This document shows positions 52,870 to 62,168 of a stretch of 64,000 nt of DNA, in pieces. Source of the stretch: Methanosarcina thermophila TM-1 (lineage in GTDB: Archaea; Halobacteriota; Methanosarcinia; Methanosarcinales; Methanosarcinaceae). The DNA is taken from the NCBI RefSeq assembly GCF_000969885.1, contig NZ_CP009501.1:3045877-3109876 (forward strand), in the 5' to 3' direction. The position numbers and the translations under genes are program-made. The number at the start of each line of letters is the position of its first letter. The first letter of the stretch is position 1. The notes beneath the pieces are model-generated. The model saw only the letters and a list, made by a program, of their open reading frames with translations, searched no databases and was not told where the DNA came from.

Positions 52870-54723
52870 TTATTCCACAGTGACACTCTTTGCAAGATTG
52901 CGTGGTTTGTCAATCGAGCAGCCCCGGGCAAGCGCAGTATAATAAGCAAGCAGCTGGAGGACTACAACACTGAGCAGCGGGGAAAGCAGTTCGCTACTTT
53001 GAGGAATCGTAAGGACAACATCTGCATATTTTCCAATCTCGGTGTCTTTATTCCCAGCAATTGCGATAACTGTAGCATCTCTGGCTTTTACTTCTTTTAT
53101 ATTGCTCAGTACCTTATCATATGTCTGCCCTTTTGTCGCAATAGTAACCACAGGAGTACCCTTTTCAAGCAGTGCAATCGGGCCGTGTTTGAGCTCACCT
53201 GCAGCAAAACCCTCAGCATGCAAATATGAAATTTCTTTTAACTTAAGCGCACCTTCAAGGGCAATCGGATAGTTCAGGTGCCTGCCGAGGAAGAAATAAC
53301 TCTTTGCGTGAGCAAAAGCCTCTGCACATTCCTTTACTGTCTCCTTCTGGTTAAGGATCTGCTGGATCTGTCCAGGTATTTTCCTTAGATCCGTAATGAA
53401 TCCTTTAACATAATTGTGACTTAATTTACCTCTTGATAAGGCGAACTTTACGGCAAGCAGATAAAGCAGCGTAAGCTGAGTACTGAAAGTTTTGGTTGCA
53501 GCAACCCCTATCTCAGGTCCTGCTCTAGTATAGAGCACACTGTCAACTTCTCTTGTAATGGTGCTCCCTACGACATTTGTAATCGCAAGAGTAGGACAGT
53601 TATAGGACGCTACCTCTCTCACGGCTGCGAGAGTATCCGCAGTCTCTCCTGACTGGGTAATTGCAATGGCAAGCATCCCGTCATCCATGACCGGGTTTCT
53701 GTACCTGTATTCCGAGCAGATATCTATATCGCAATGGATGCCTGCTAGCTGCTCAAATAGATATTTTCCAAGCAACCCTGCATGCCATGAGGTCCCACAT
53801 GCCAGAATCTGAATCCTTGAAAGCCTTCTTATCTCGTCCTCAGTCATATTAAGTTCTTTGAGATATATGGTTCCCTCAAGCTCTGAGACCTTACCTGCAA
53901 GTGTGTTATGAATCGCACTCACCTGCTCGTGAATTTCCTTCAACATGAAATGTTCGTAGCCGGCTTTTTCAGCAGCTTCAAAATCCCACTCGATCTTTTC
54001 TATTTTCTTTTCGCGGACTCTTCCTTCTCTGTCAAAGACCTCTACACTGGTAGGAGTCAGAACTGCAGTTTCAAAATCATCTACAAAAATAACATCCCTT
54101 GTGTAATTTAAAAAAGCGGTTACATCCGATGCGGCAAAGTTCTCACCTTCGCCAAGTCCTATAACAAGCGGGCTGTCTTTCCGCGCAAGCACTAGTTTTC
54201 CCTGCTCGTCAGCACAGATAATTGCAAGAGCATAAGAACCTTCAATCTCCTTTAGCGCTTCCCTGAGTCCTGTGAGAAGATCACACTTTGCTTCTTTCCC
54301 ATCGGGTTTTCCGTACAGGTGTTTGTGCAGGAGGTGTGCGACCACTTCTGTATCGGTTTCAGACTTAAACTCGTATCCTTCTGCAATCAGCTGCTCTTTC
54401 AGTGTCATATAGTTCTCTATAATCCCGTTATGCACGACTGAGATCTTATACGGGTTTCCGGAATTGTGTGGATGAGCGTTTATAGTGCTGGGTCTTCCGT
54501 GGGTTGCCCAGCGGGTATGCCCTATTCCAATATTGCCACCTATGCCTTTAGGAATTGTGGTTTCAAGGTTTGCGATTTTACCTACTGATTTGTATGTATC
54601 TACTCCGCTGCCCAGAACAGAAATCCCGGCAGAGTCATATCCGCGGTACTCAAGTTTTTTGAGAGATTCTACTATAATAGATGCAGCAGATTTTTCTCCT
54701 GCATAACCTACGATTCCACACAT
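52870..54723 (-). CDS. glmS: Glutamine-fructose-6-phosphate aminotransferase
   Basis: Makes glucosamine 6-phosphate from fructose 6-phosphate and glutamine, the entry to UDP-GlcNAc. The N-terminal glutaminase starts with the nucleophile Cys2 (MCGIVGYAG) and has GHTRWATHGRPS. Two SIS domains follow, with ILACGTSWHAGLLGKY, SQSGETADTLAA and ending CSIDKPRNLAKSVTVE. 617 residues matches the family. It lies 18 bases after the upstream transferase stop, so the whole cluster is one operon. Confidence 0.97.
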   Translation of the reverse strand: MCGIVGYAGEKSAASIIVESLKKLEYRGYDSAGISVLGSGVDTYKSVGKIANLETTIPKGIGGNIGIGHTRWATHGRPSTINAHPHNSGNPYKISVVHNGIIENYMTLKEQLIAEGYEFKSETDTEVVAHLLHKHLYGKPDGKEAKCDLLTGLREALKEIEGSYALAIICADEQGKLVLARKDSPLVIGLGEGENFAASDVTAFLNYTRDVIFVDDFETAVLTPTSVEVFDREGRVREKKIEKIEWDFEAAEKAGYEHFMLKEIHEQVSAIHNTLAGKVSELEGTIYLKELNMTEDEIRRLSRIQILACGTSWHAGLLGKYLFEQLAGIHCDIDICSEYRYRNPVMDDGMLAIAITQSGETADTLAAVREVASYNCPTLAITNVVGSTITREVDSVLYTRAGPEIGVAATKTFSTQLTLLYLLAVKFALSRGKLSHNYVKGFITDLRKIPGQIQQILNQKETVKECAEAFAHAKSYFFLGRHLNYPIALEGALKLKEISYLHAEGFAAGELKHGPIALLEKGTPVVTIATKGQTYDKVLSNIKEVKARDATVIAIAGNKDTEIGKYADVVLTIPQSSELLSPLLSVVVLQLLAYYTALARGCSIDKPRNLAKSVTVE

Positions 54724-54741
54724 TTTTTCACCTCTCTGGGA

Positions 54742-55959
54742 TTAAAGAACCACCGAGTGATGGGGCAGATCCCTGTATATAGTGTTTCCAGACTCTACCT
54801 GGCAGTCGACGGCTACAGTTACTCCGGCCTTCACAAGTACACTGTTTCCAATCCGGTTGTCGTCTCCAAAGATAGTACCGAGTTTGGGAGCTCGATGAAC
54901 AGTTCCATTCATAATGATCGACAGACCTTCTTTCTCCTCAACAAAGAATCCTGAACCAATTGTGTTATTGCTTCCAATTATGGAATTTGAGATTTGTCCG
55001 TGGGAATATATCCTGCAGTCGTTCATTATTATACTATTCTGAATTTCAGTGAATGACCTGATAGATACATTGTCTCCTATCGTTGTGGAGGGTAGAATGA
55101 CCACATTGGGACCTATGTCACAATTCTCTCCTATGACAGCAGGTCCTAAAATGTAAGTTCCGGAACGAATCCTGGTATTCTTTCCTATGGTTACATTTCC
55201 TCTTATGACAGCTCCCTCTTCTACTTCTCCTTCAATTCTCTGGCTTCTGGCGGAATCTAGGACTATTGCATTTGCTTTCAATAAATCCCAGGAATGGACA
55301 GCATCAAGCCACTTTGACTCGGTAGGAACTGAAGTAACAATTTTTCCTTCATCAATCATGAGCTGGAGGGTATCTGTTATCGCATATTCCCCATTTTCGG
55401 ATATCGGGGTTTTTTCGATGGTTTCAAAGACCTGCGGTGTAAAAACATAAATTCCGGTATTTACAATACGGCTCAGATCCCCGGGTCTTTTTTCCAGAAT
55501 TCTTGTAACTCTTTTCTTATCCGTAAGAACTACTCCATAGCCTGCAGTGTCTTCCATCCTTACGGTCAGAAGGCTTGCATCTCCCTCATAATTGTTGAGA
55601 AGGTCTGCTATTGTTTTCGGTTCCACCAGGTTGTCTCCGTTAAGCACGAGAAATTCCGAGTCCTCGGGGCCGATCATGCTTTTTGCTTGCTCGATTGCAT
55701 GTGCAGTACCGAGCTGAGCTTTTTGTTCGATGTATTTTATTTTCACTCCAAAGTTCAGTCCATCCTCAAAATAGTCCATTATGCGTTCTTTCTTATATCC
55801 AACAACCAATATAATATCAGTAATTCTGTTCTTTTCAAGCGAATCTATTACATGCTCTAGAATAGGTCTGTTGGCAATGGGAAGCATTACTTTTGAGCGA
55901 GTAAGAGTAAGAGGCCTGCAACGCAACCCTTCTCCAGCTGCAAGAATAATAGCTTTCAT
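54742..55959 (-). CDS. Sugar-1-phosphate nucleotidyltransferase with beta-helix, first gene of UDP-GlcNAc cluster
   Basis: N-terminal GEGLRCRPLTLTRSKVMLPI and FLVLNGDNLV mark the nucleotidyltransferase. The C-terminal half has about ten hexapeptide turns (IRGNVTIGKNTRIRSGTYI, GNSVLVKAG). 405 residues, close to the 397-residue paralog at 50286 in architecture. GLRCRPLT replaces the usual GTRLRPLT: the Thr is Leu and the next Leu is Cys, a departure in the NTP-binding loop worth noting. One of the two presumably makes UDP-GlcNAc, the other may prefer a different sugar. Confidence 0.85.
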   Translation of the reverse strand: MKAIILAAGEGLRCRPLTLTRSKVMLPIANRPILEHVIDSLEKNRITDIILVVGYKKERIMDYFEDGLNFGVKIKYIEQKAQLGTAHAIEQAKSMIGPEDSEFLVLNGDNLVEPKTIADLLNNYEGDASLLTVRMEDTAGYGVVLTDKKRVTRILEKRPGDLSRIVNTGIYVFTPQVFETIEKTPISENGEYAITDTLQLMIDEGKIVTSVPTESKWLDAVHSWDLLKANAIVLDSARSQRIEGEVEEGAVIRGNVTIGKNTRIRSGTYILGPAVIGENCDIGPNVVILPSTTIGDNVSIRSFTEIQNSIIMNDCRIYSHGQISNSIIGSNNTIGSGFFVEEKEGLSIIMNGTVHRAPKLGTIFGDDNRIGNSVLVKAGVTVAVDCQVESGNTIYRDLPHHSVVL

Positions 55960-56575
55960 AGATCTTAAAAACCTTCTTTAGAATTTATACATTACCTTTG
56001 AAAATTTTACGCAAAAACCTATGTCTAAATATATGTAAAATGTTATACCAGTATAAAGGATAGCTAACAATAAAAAAGTAATCCTCTATAATTAATAGTT
56101 AATCCTCCTTATAGAATAAAGCATTCTTGAGGACGTAAACCTTAAAATCTCTTCCAAATTTCTCTTGATTTTAGTTTTTATAGAGTATTTGAGCTTTTTG
56201 AATGTATAGAAAAATATTTATTTCATAACTCAGATAAATACTTCCTACTTTTTATGTCTTGTATTTTTTAAAGCTTAAAATTGAGGCAATTTTTGAGAAA
56301 TATCTAGATAAATTCCACTATATGATGTTATACATTTAACAATTAATTATTAAGATTCAGGGGAACAGTGGTGAAATTCTCGGAATCGTTCTGGGCACTC
56401 TGGAGTTTTCTATAATGCTACAGGATATATAAATTTAGGTATAATGGTGTATAAATGACGTATACATAAACATTTTAAAATGTAAATTGTATTTCAGCAA
56501 TAACTGTACTTTGAGAATAAAATGTTAGTTCAGGTAAAGATTGTCAGACGCTGATAATTTCGGGCACCTGCTTGC

Positions 56576-56835
56576 TCACATATTTTGCTTCTCAACGGCT
56601 TTAATCCACTCTGAAAGAGAACTTTTACAGCCAGCCACAAAATTCATGTTCACACTCTTAATTTCTCCTGTCAAATCCTGAAAGAATACAAAGATCCACT
56701 ATAATGTAGGGTTGTCATGCTGTATTTCGATATCTCTCTTTCAACCTTCAGGCTTTCTGGGATCTTGGAATCCGCTCCATGAGCCCTGCCATAACAACTG
56801 CGGCAGTCATTGACAATATGATAAGGATGCTTCAC
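56576..56835 (-). pseudogene. Possible frameshifted small gene
   Basis: On the minus strand, GTG 56835 opens 54 codons (KHPYHIVNDCRSCYGRAHGA and on) to a stop at 56671. A second frame then continues from about there with DLTGEIKSVNMNFVAGC, ending at TGA 56576. It reads like one ~85-residue protein with one frameshift, but the opposite strand also has a protein-like frame, so only one can be real. Weak evidence. Confidence 0.2.
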
Positions 56836-56913
56836 TTTTTCTCAATGTGTGAAGTAAGTGGAAGAGGCAATATCATGGAAGTGAAGGTTACAAATATGAA
56901 GATTACAGAATGA
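56710..56913 (+). pseudogene. Gene fragment, DUF2254-like membrane-protein motif
   Basis: An open frame without a start codon encodes LSFNLQAFWDLGIRSMSPAI followed by TTAAVIDNMIRMLHFF and a polar tail. The pattern D-x-G-I-R-x-M-S-P-A-I ... A-x-I-D resembles the conserved core of DUF2254 membrane proteins (R-A-L-S-P-A-I-N-D). A second piece (GIIGEGDIGKRAFDLLHK, about 56933-56986) follows in another frame. This is probably a decayed gene. The match was made by eye. Confidence 0.33.
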
Positions 56914-57325
56914 GCAAGGAATTAATTTTCTGGAATTATTGGGGAAGGAGATATTGGAAAACGTGCTTTCGATCTTCTTCACAAATAAGTTTAAGTACAG
57001 CCTGAGGATATATTCTATCAAAAAAAACTTAAAATGAAATATTGAAGTGAATTCAAAGTTGAACCCAGGCGGGCAGCAAGTATTACTGCTGGCGGGGATT
57101 AAAAATGATCTTAAAAAAGTAATTATTTCCCCGCATATGAATATCCTCAGGTACCAATTCCCCGGGTTTCGCAGAGTTTTTAAAACATGCTTTCCCATAA
57201 ATTGGTCACTGCTTGTGGTGAATACTTTCACTCCGCTTTCCTTAACTTTATATTCTGTGGCGTTGTAATTTAAAACGCCTCTCTATAAAATAAAGATAAA
57301 CAAGAGGCTTGTTGAGGTAGAAAGA

Positions 57326-58609
57326 ATGAAACAAACAGCCGAATCCATTCGAGACCGATTTTTGAAGCTTGGCATCGATATAAATGTAGAAGATATCGAA
57401 AGCAGACTTGATGAACTGATTACGAAATTTAAAGTTCCTTCTAACGAAGCGCAGCGCAGCGTGACCAATTACTTTTTGAAGAAATATTCTATTCCTAAGA
57501 ATGAATTTTATATGAGGCAAGCTGAGCCTCAGCTTACGAAGATTGCAGATATCTCGGAAAACGGGCAGTGGGCAAACCTTAAGGCAAAGGTTGTCCAGCT
57601 CTGGGAAAACACTCATGAGTCCATCTCTCAGGTAGGGCTTCTGGGGGATGAGACGGGCATCATAAAGTTTACCGCATGGAAGAATGCTGAACTGCCCAGG
57701 CTTGAGCAGGGAGAAAGTTACCTCCTCCGGAGTGTTGTTGTAGGAGAGTACAACGGCAGGTTCCAGGTTCAGCTCAACAAGAACAGCTCAGTGGAAAAGC
57801 TTGATGAGCCCATCGGAATTGGGGGCGGAGATTTTACACCAGCTGCAAGAGAATCTGAATTCAGAAATATCTCTGACCTTGTGGGAGGCCAGTGGGCTAC
57901 AGTCAAAGGAAAAGTGGTTCAGCTCTGGGAAAACTCTCACGAATCCATCGGGCAGGCAGGGCTTATAGGAGACCACACAGGGGTCGTCAAATTCACTAAC
58001 TGGGCAAGCTCCGAACTTCCTGACATGGAAGAAGGCAAGAGCTACATGTTAAAAAATGTAGTTGTTAATGAATGGGGCGGCAAAGTTCAGATCCAGCTTA
58101 ACCGGTCAAGTTCCATAGAAGAGCTTGATGAGGATATTGAAGTCGGGTCCGCAACCACCACATACTTTGGAGCAATGGTGGACATCCAGGCAGGCTCAGG
58201 CCTCATAAAACGCTGCCCTGAGTGTAAAAGGGCTCTGGTTAAAGGTGCCTGTGCGGAACACGGTAAAGTAAAAGGAGAATACGACCTGAGGATAAAAGCG
58301 GTTCTTGATTCCGGAACTTCCACCCAGGATGCCCTTATTAACAGGGAACTTACTGAAGAGCTTGCAGGGATTTCCCTTGATGATGCAATTGCAATGGCTG
58401 CAGATGCCCTTGATCCGGGAGTTGTGCTGGATAAATTGAAACATGAGCTAGTAGGCAGATATTATACCATCACCGGACACAAACTTGACCGTTATATCCT
58501 TGTCGATTCGATTACCCCCAAGACTTCTCTGGATAGAGAGATGCTTGATGAAATGCTTGATGAAATGCTTGCCCCTAATGAAACACTTAGCAAGTCGGAG
58601 GTGCAGTAA
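57326..58609 (+). CDS. rpa: Replication protein A-type ssDNA-binding protein with two OB folds and zinc finger
   Basis: Binds single-stranded DNA in replication, recombination and repair. After an N-terminal helical region, two OB folds of about 90 residues each follow, so alike that they are clearly a duplication: NGQWANLKAKVVQLWENTHE against GGQWATVKGKVVQLWENSHE. A zinc-finger region CPECKRALVKGACAEH follows (about 292-307), then an OB-like domain ending in acidic repeats (MLDEMLDEMLAP). 427 residues, the Methanosarcina RPA2/RPA3 layout. ATG 57326 follows GAGGTAG. The partner gene starts one base after its stop. Confidence 0.9.
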   Translation: MKQTAESIRDRFLKLGIDINVEDIESRLDELITKFKVPSNEAQRSVTNYFLKKYSIPKNEFYMRQAEPQLTKIADISENGQWANLKAKVVQLWENTHESISQVGLLGDETGIIKFTAWKNAELPRLEQGESYLLRSVVVGEYNGRFQVQLNKNSSVEKLDEPIGIGGGDFTPAARESEFRNISDLVGGQWATVKGKVVQLWENSHESIGQAGLIGDHTGVVKFTNWASSELPDMEEGKSYMLKNVVVNEWGGKVQIQLNRSSSIEELDEDIEVGSATTTYFGAMVDIQAGSGLIKRCPECKRALVKGACAEHGKVKGEYDLRIKAVLDSGTSTQDALINRELTEELAGISLDDAIAMAADALDPGVVLDKLKHELVGRYYTITGHKLDRYILVDSITPKTSLDREMLDEMLDEMLAPNETLSKSEVQ

Positions 58610-59176
58610 ATGCCAGGCTTTTTCAGAGAGGCTGCCCGCAGAGTTTTTGCCCAGGAACTGAAGGATTCTAACCTGACCTCAAGGGATGAGAATGATCAGT
58701 ATGCTCCGCAGTATATCCTTACTCCCACAGGGGCTAAGGTAAACCGAATTTTCCTTGTTGGCACACTTATCGAAAAGGAAGATATCGGCACTGATTCCGA
58801 ATACTGGAGGGGAAGGATTTCAGATCCTACTGGCTCCTTTTTGGTCTATGCAGGACAGTACCAGCCTGAAGCAGCCCAATTCCTTTCGGAATGCGAACCA
58901 CCAGCTTTTGTGGCAGTCGTGGGCAAGACAAGCACCTACATAACAGATGACGGAAACATCCTGACTTCCATCCGACCTGAATCGATCCAGCAGGTAGATG
59001 AACTTACCCGAGACCTCTGGGTGCTCGATACCGCAAAGCAAACTCTTGAGAGAATAAAGGCAGTTGAGGCAGAGGAAGACCCAGACGCAAAACTTGCAAA
59101 AGAACACTACTTGACCAATACGGATTCCTACCGTGCAATGGTCAGAAAAGCCCTTGAATCCCTCAAAGAAAAGTAA
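58610..59176 (+). CDS. RPA-associated protein
   Basis: 188 residues, COG3390-like protein that usually sits beside archaeal RPA and may form a complex with it. N-terminus FFREAARRVFAQELKDSNLT, then an OB-like core with GAKVNRIFLVGTLIEKEDIG, WRGRISDPTGSFLVYAGQYQ, and helices near the end (RAMVRKALESLKEK). The ATG follows the rpa stop directly (GTGCAGTAA ATG), and the preceding gene's end has GGAGG, which serves as its ribosome binding site. Two-gene operon. Confidence 0.88.
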   Translation: MPGFFREAARRVFAQELKDSNLTSRDENDQYAPQYILTPTGAKVNRIFLVGTLIEKEDIGTDSEYWRGRISDPTGSFLVYAGQYQPEAAQFLSECEPPAFVAVVGKTSTYITDDGNILTSIRPESIQQVDELTRDLWVLDTAKQTLERIKAVEAEEDPDAKLAKEHYLTNTDSYRAMVRKALESLKEK

Positions 59177-59532
59177 TGAAATCATAAATGAATAAAACAG
59201 CCTTATGGTAAAATAGGGGCAAAAGCCTCTCAATTCTTTTTTATTTAGAAAATTAATCTTTATCTTATCAGGTCTTTATTTCTTTTTTCTGCTTCCTCTT
59301 TCCCTGTCACCCATTCTCTGGAGTTTTTACTTCTTTCTATCTTTTTCCTGAAATTCTTTTACTTAATACTTAAACCCCGGTCGTATTAAGCAAACCTTTT
59401 TTATTCGCATCGGCCTTAAAGCCAGAAGAGGCAAAATATACATAAATGAACGAGACATGGTATAAAATAAGCAATGTGTGTTTGAATTAAACCTAACGAC
59501 AAAATAATTAAACTGATATGTGAGATGATGCT
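59177..59532. other. AT-rich intergenic region
   Basis: No gene is seen; T-rich runs just after the RPA operon may be terminators, and tataaaataag (59461-59471) near its end is a possible TATA box for the next gene. Confidence 0.55.
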
Positions 59533-59754
59533 GTGAAAACCTATCTTCTGGTCTGGTTCAGCAGTGAAGGGGCTCGTCCATCAGAGATTAACCATCGATT
59601 GATGTCCCTGGGTTTCGAGCCCATGCAGGGTAGCTACGATTTCGTATACAACTGGAACAGCAATGTCAGTGTTGAGAAAATTCTCGAATTTGGGGATAAA
59701 GTTTATCTGAGCCTTCAGGGTACAGGCGTTATGTTCAAACTGGAAACAATGTAA
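59533..59754 (+). CDS. Small conserved-looking protein
   Basis: 73 residues, start GTG 59533. The sequence KTYLLVWFSSEGARPSEINH, then LMSLGFEPMQGSYDFVYNW and a tail VEKILEFGDKVYLSLQGTGV, reads like a compact beta-alpha-beta fold (ferredoxin-like). No family recognised. It lies alone between the RPA operon and the phosphodiesterase, convergent with the latter. Confidence 0.72.
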   Translation: MKTYLLVWFSSEGARPSEINHRLMSLGFEPMQGSYDFVYNWNSNVSVEKILEFGDKVYLSLQGTGVMFKLETM

Positions 59755-59900
59755 ACCTGGATTGCGAAATTAGTTCCTGTAACCCCGCTTAGCAGGGCAT
59801 GTGCCTGATTCCAAGAGCAAATAAATCACTGTCAGGGCTATTACACAGGGTAGCCCAGATTGTAATTTCTTTCAGATCTATCTCCTGTAGTTTCAGATGT

Positions 59901-60461
59901 TCAAGCTTTTTTTTCGTTAAGGTCTTTTTCCTGCGTGCGCTTTTTAAGCGCATCCCGGAACTTTATATATTCACAGGTATTTCCTTCAAGCGTAACTATC
60001 CTGCCGTTAATATTTCCTTTCTCGATTACGAGTTCCACGACACTTGGATTTGACATTCTGGGTTTTGTAGGCGAGCCGGGACAGATGAGCATGACATCTC
60101 TTTTCTCTATCAGGGGCCTGTGCAGGTGCCCGAAAATCAGGATATCTACTTCCATTTCTTTAGCAAGGTAACCCTGTGCAGTTGTGTTGGTAACCGAAAG
60201 CCCACCTTCATGTACAACTCCTATTTTTACCCCTTCCACTTCGAATTTCAGCCTTTCGGGAAGGAGCTTTTTGAGTTCGGGAGCATCATCATTGCCAAAA
60301 ACCGCCTTTAATTTCCCGCTAGCATTGAAAGCCTGATAAGCCTCTACAGTACTGAAGTCCCCTGCATGTACTATAAGATCACACTCCTCAAGGAGCGTTT
60401 GCAGTTGCTGGGGAATTTCTCCGGTTTTCATATGAGTATCGGAAAGCGCAATCAGCTTCAT
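59901..60461 (-). CDS. MJ0936/YfcE-type phosphodiesterase
   Basis: A calcineurin-like metallophosphoesterase of 186 residues. Metal-binding motifs in order: LIALSDTH, VHAGDFST, FGNDDAPE, VVHEG and ILIFGHLHRPLI, ending in the structural strand LICPGSPTKPR, family-typical. ATG 60461 is three bases after GGAGATAT and gives the usual family N-terminus. The longer frame to 60554 passes through the repeat tract, so is rejected. Substrate unknown; MJ0936 enzymes cleave cyclic and bis-phosphodiesters in vitro. Confidence 0.9.
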   Translation of the reverse strand: MKLIALSDTHMKTGEIPQQLQTLLEECDLIVHAGDFSTVEAYQAFNASGKLKAVFGNDDAPELKKLLPERLKFEVEGVKIGVVHEGGLSVTNTTAQGYLAKEMEVDILIFGHLHRPLIEKRDVMLICPGSPTKPRMSNPSVVELVIEKGNINGRIVTLEGNTCEYIKFRDALKKRTQEKDLNEKKA

Positions 60462-60995
60462 GGGATATCTCCTGATTATATAAAACATGCCATTTAAAGA
60501 TAAATGTATGCGAAACTTTTTCACAAGCCTTTTGAAAAAAATGGCTGAGTGCAAGCCTTTTCAAAAAACTGCTTGAGCGCAAGCCTTTTCAAAAAAGGCT
60601 TGAGCGAAAACCCCGAGCAATGGCGTAATAAACAGGCGCAACGGTTTCGGTCAAGTTCTTTCGTAAAAGGCTTGTAGTGCAGCTTAAAATTTTTCAAGAG
60701 AGCTTTAATTGAAACCCGATATTTCAAGAAAATCGAGTATGTGTTTCCATCTTTGAAGCAAAACAGCAGGGATAAAAATTATTTTTGCTCAGGAGTTTAA
60801 TTCGTGCTTAGGAGCGATAAAATATAATTTCAAATTTTATGTTTGAGAATTGATCTATATTTTTTCCCTAAATAATCTTTTTTAGCAATAAGAACCCCCG
60901 ATATTATATTTGAGTTCTTCCTAATATATTAAAAGTTATTTGCGATCAAAAGTCGTAAAGAAGAGGATTGAATCAAAAATAAAAGGAGCCCAAAC
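60462..60995. other. Intergenic region containing repeat copy C
   Basis: No gene is seen. Repeat copy C occupies about 60510-60650; the rest is AT-rich and leads into the small membrane protein promoter. Confidence 0.6.
60510..60647 (-). repeat. Dispersed palindromic repeat, copy C (inverted, rearranged)
   Basis: Reverse complement of the copy A/B family. It has aaccgttgcgcctgtttat and acgccattgctcggggtttt, then gctcaagcc-ttttttgaaaa-ggctt. Instead of the second hairpin it repeats the gcaagccttttcaaaaa module three times. It lies just upstream of the phosphodiesterase start. Confidence 0.85.
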
Positions 60996-61250
60996 ATGAA
61001 AAAACTTACCAGGAAAGCATGGTTTCATAAAAGGAGGATTGGTTGGGGCGTTAGCCCAGCTAGCTTAGAAGGCTGGTTAGTAACTATTGCATTTATAATT
61101 ATTGTTCCTCTTGTAGGTATGCATTATCCTGAAGAAAGCATAGCTAGATATGCTATTCTTACAGCAATGGTGTTTATTTTTATTGCGATTATTCTTTTAA
61201 CTGGTGAGGCACCAGGCTCTGAAATGTGGGATAAGTTAAAAAATAAATGA
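60996..61250 (+). CDS. Small two-span membrane protein
   Basis: 84 residues: a basic N-terminus (KKLTRKAWFHKRRIGWGVSP), a helix (GWLVTIAFIIIVPLVGM), a second (ARYAILTAMVFIFIAIILL) and a polar tail. The ribosome binding site AAAAGGAGC is seven bases before ATG. The N-terminal R-R-I-G-W-G-x-x-P-x-S-x-x-G-W pattern is found in small membrane proteins of bacteria and archaea; role unknown. Single-gene unit. Confidence 0.8.
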   Translation: MKKLTRKAWFHKRRIGWGVSPASLEGWLVTIAFIIIVPLVGMHYPEESIARYAILTAMVFIFIAIILLTGEAPGSEMWDKLKNK

Positions 61251-61379
61251 TAAACAAGGAAAGTAACGCGTTATTTAGAGAGGCTCTGAGAAAACTATCC
61301 CGGGATGGCAGTATTTAGAAAAATTAGAATTTTTGATTCAGACCCGTAGGTCTGGAATCGATTTCAAAATTATCAGGAG

Positions 61380-62168
61380 TTATTCGAGGGTCAGGTCTAC
61401 AAGTTCGTACTCAAGGTTTTCGGTCTCCAGCCTGTTAAGAAGGGAAGAAACCTGCTCATCCACTGAAACCACAAGGGATGACAGCCCATGATACGCAGCT
61501 TCAATGACTGATTCATTAGTTCCAAACATAACATTTGGGGTTATGCCAATCTTGCGCAGGGCGATAAGTGCTTCCACACCTATAGCTGCTATATAGGGTT
61601 TTGAGTTTGCCATAATCTTCAGGCGTTCAATGTCCACCTTTCTTGACCCTCCACGCTCAATCCTGGGAACCTTGCAGATTGTAATTGTCGCATTTTCCAG
61701 GTCGATCAGGCCCTTTAAGTTTGTTACTCCTACATCTTCTCCTGCAGCCGCATCGGAGATAACATTGCCTGATGCACCCGTTTTTTCCGTGCTGCTAACG
61801 TACAGGAGCCCCTTTTCCATTTTCAGGTACACCTGCTGCCCTTCCTTTACATCCTCTTTTGCAATGGCTGTCCAGGTTGAAACATGGCTGATTATATCCT
61901 CCATGACAAAGCGAGCGTACCGCTTCATTTCGGTGGCATTCTCAAGAACCCACTCTACGCCTTCTTTTGTAATCCTGTACCGGACTCGGCCCTCAGTAAC
62001 TATAAGCCCATCGTTTACAAGTTCTTTAATATATTCAGAAACTGCCTGGGGAGTTATTCCAATCTTTGCAGCGATTTCTTTCTGTCTTACATTCGGCTGG
62101 TGGGCTGCAATTTCAATAAGGACCTGGAACTTGGTTACTCCGCTTTTAGTCTTGAGGATTTTAATCAT
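61380..62168 (-). CDS. Winged-helix regulator with large C-terminal domain
   Basis: 262 residues: an N-terminal winged helix (NVRQKEIAAKIGITPQAVSE, then YIKELVNDGLIVTEGRVRYR) and a ~180-residue C-terminal domain of unknown type (GLIDLENATITICKVPRIER, KPYIAAIGVEALIALRKIGI, NVMFGTNESVIEAAYHGLSS), probably effector-binding. No cysteine-rich motif. Its ATG overlaps the upstream gene's stop (TGATG), so the two regulators are coupled. It may sense a metabolite; the target is unknown. Confidence 0.85.
   Translation of the reverse strand: MIKILKTKSGVTKFQVLIEIAAHQPNVRQKEIAAKIGITPQAVSEYIKELVNDGLIVTEGRVRYRITKEGVEWVLENATEMKRYARFVMEDIISHVSTWTAIAKEDVKEGQQVYLKMEKGLLYVSSTEKTGASGNVISDAAAGEDVGVTNLKGLIDLENATITICKVPRIERGGSRKVDIERLKIMANSKPYIAAIGVEALIALRKIGITPNVMFGTNESVIEAAYHGLSSLVVSVDEQVSSLLNRLETENLEYELVDLTLE

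Larger units (their letters stand above)
55960..57325. other. 1.4-kb gap with gene debris
   Basis: No intact gene is seen. The first ~600 bases are AT-rich (promoter side of the glm cluster). From about 56570 to 56980 several short protein-like frames are broken by stops; two are listed separately. I find no transposase or repeat. Confidence 0.5.

Noticed and set aside
56842-57231. 129-codon minus-strand frame
   Set aside because: Its sequence is cysteine- and phenylalanine-rich without domains, and it conflicts with the protein-like fragment on the opposite strand.
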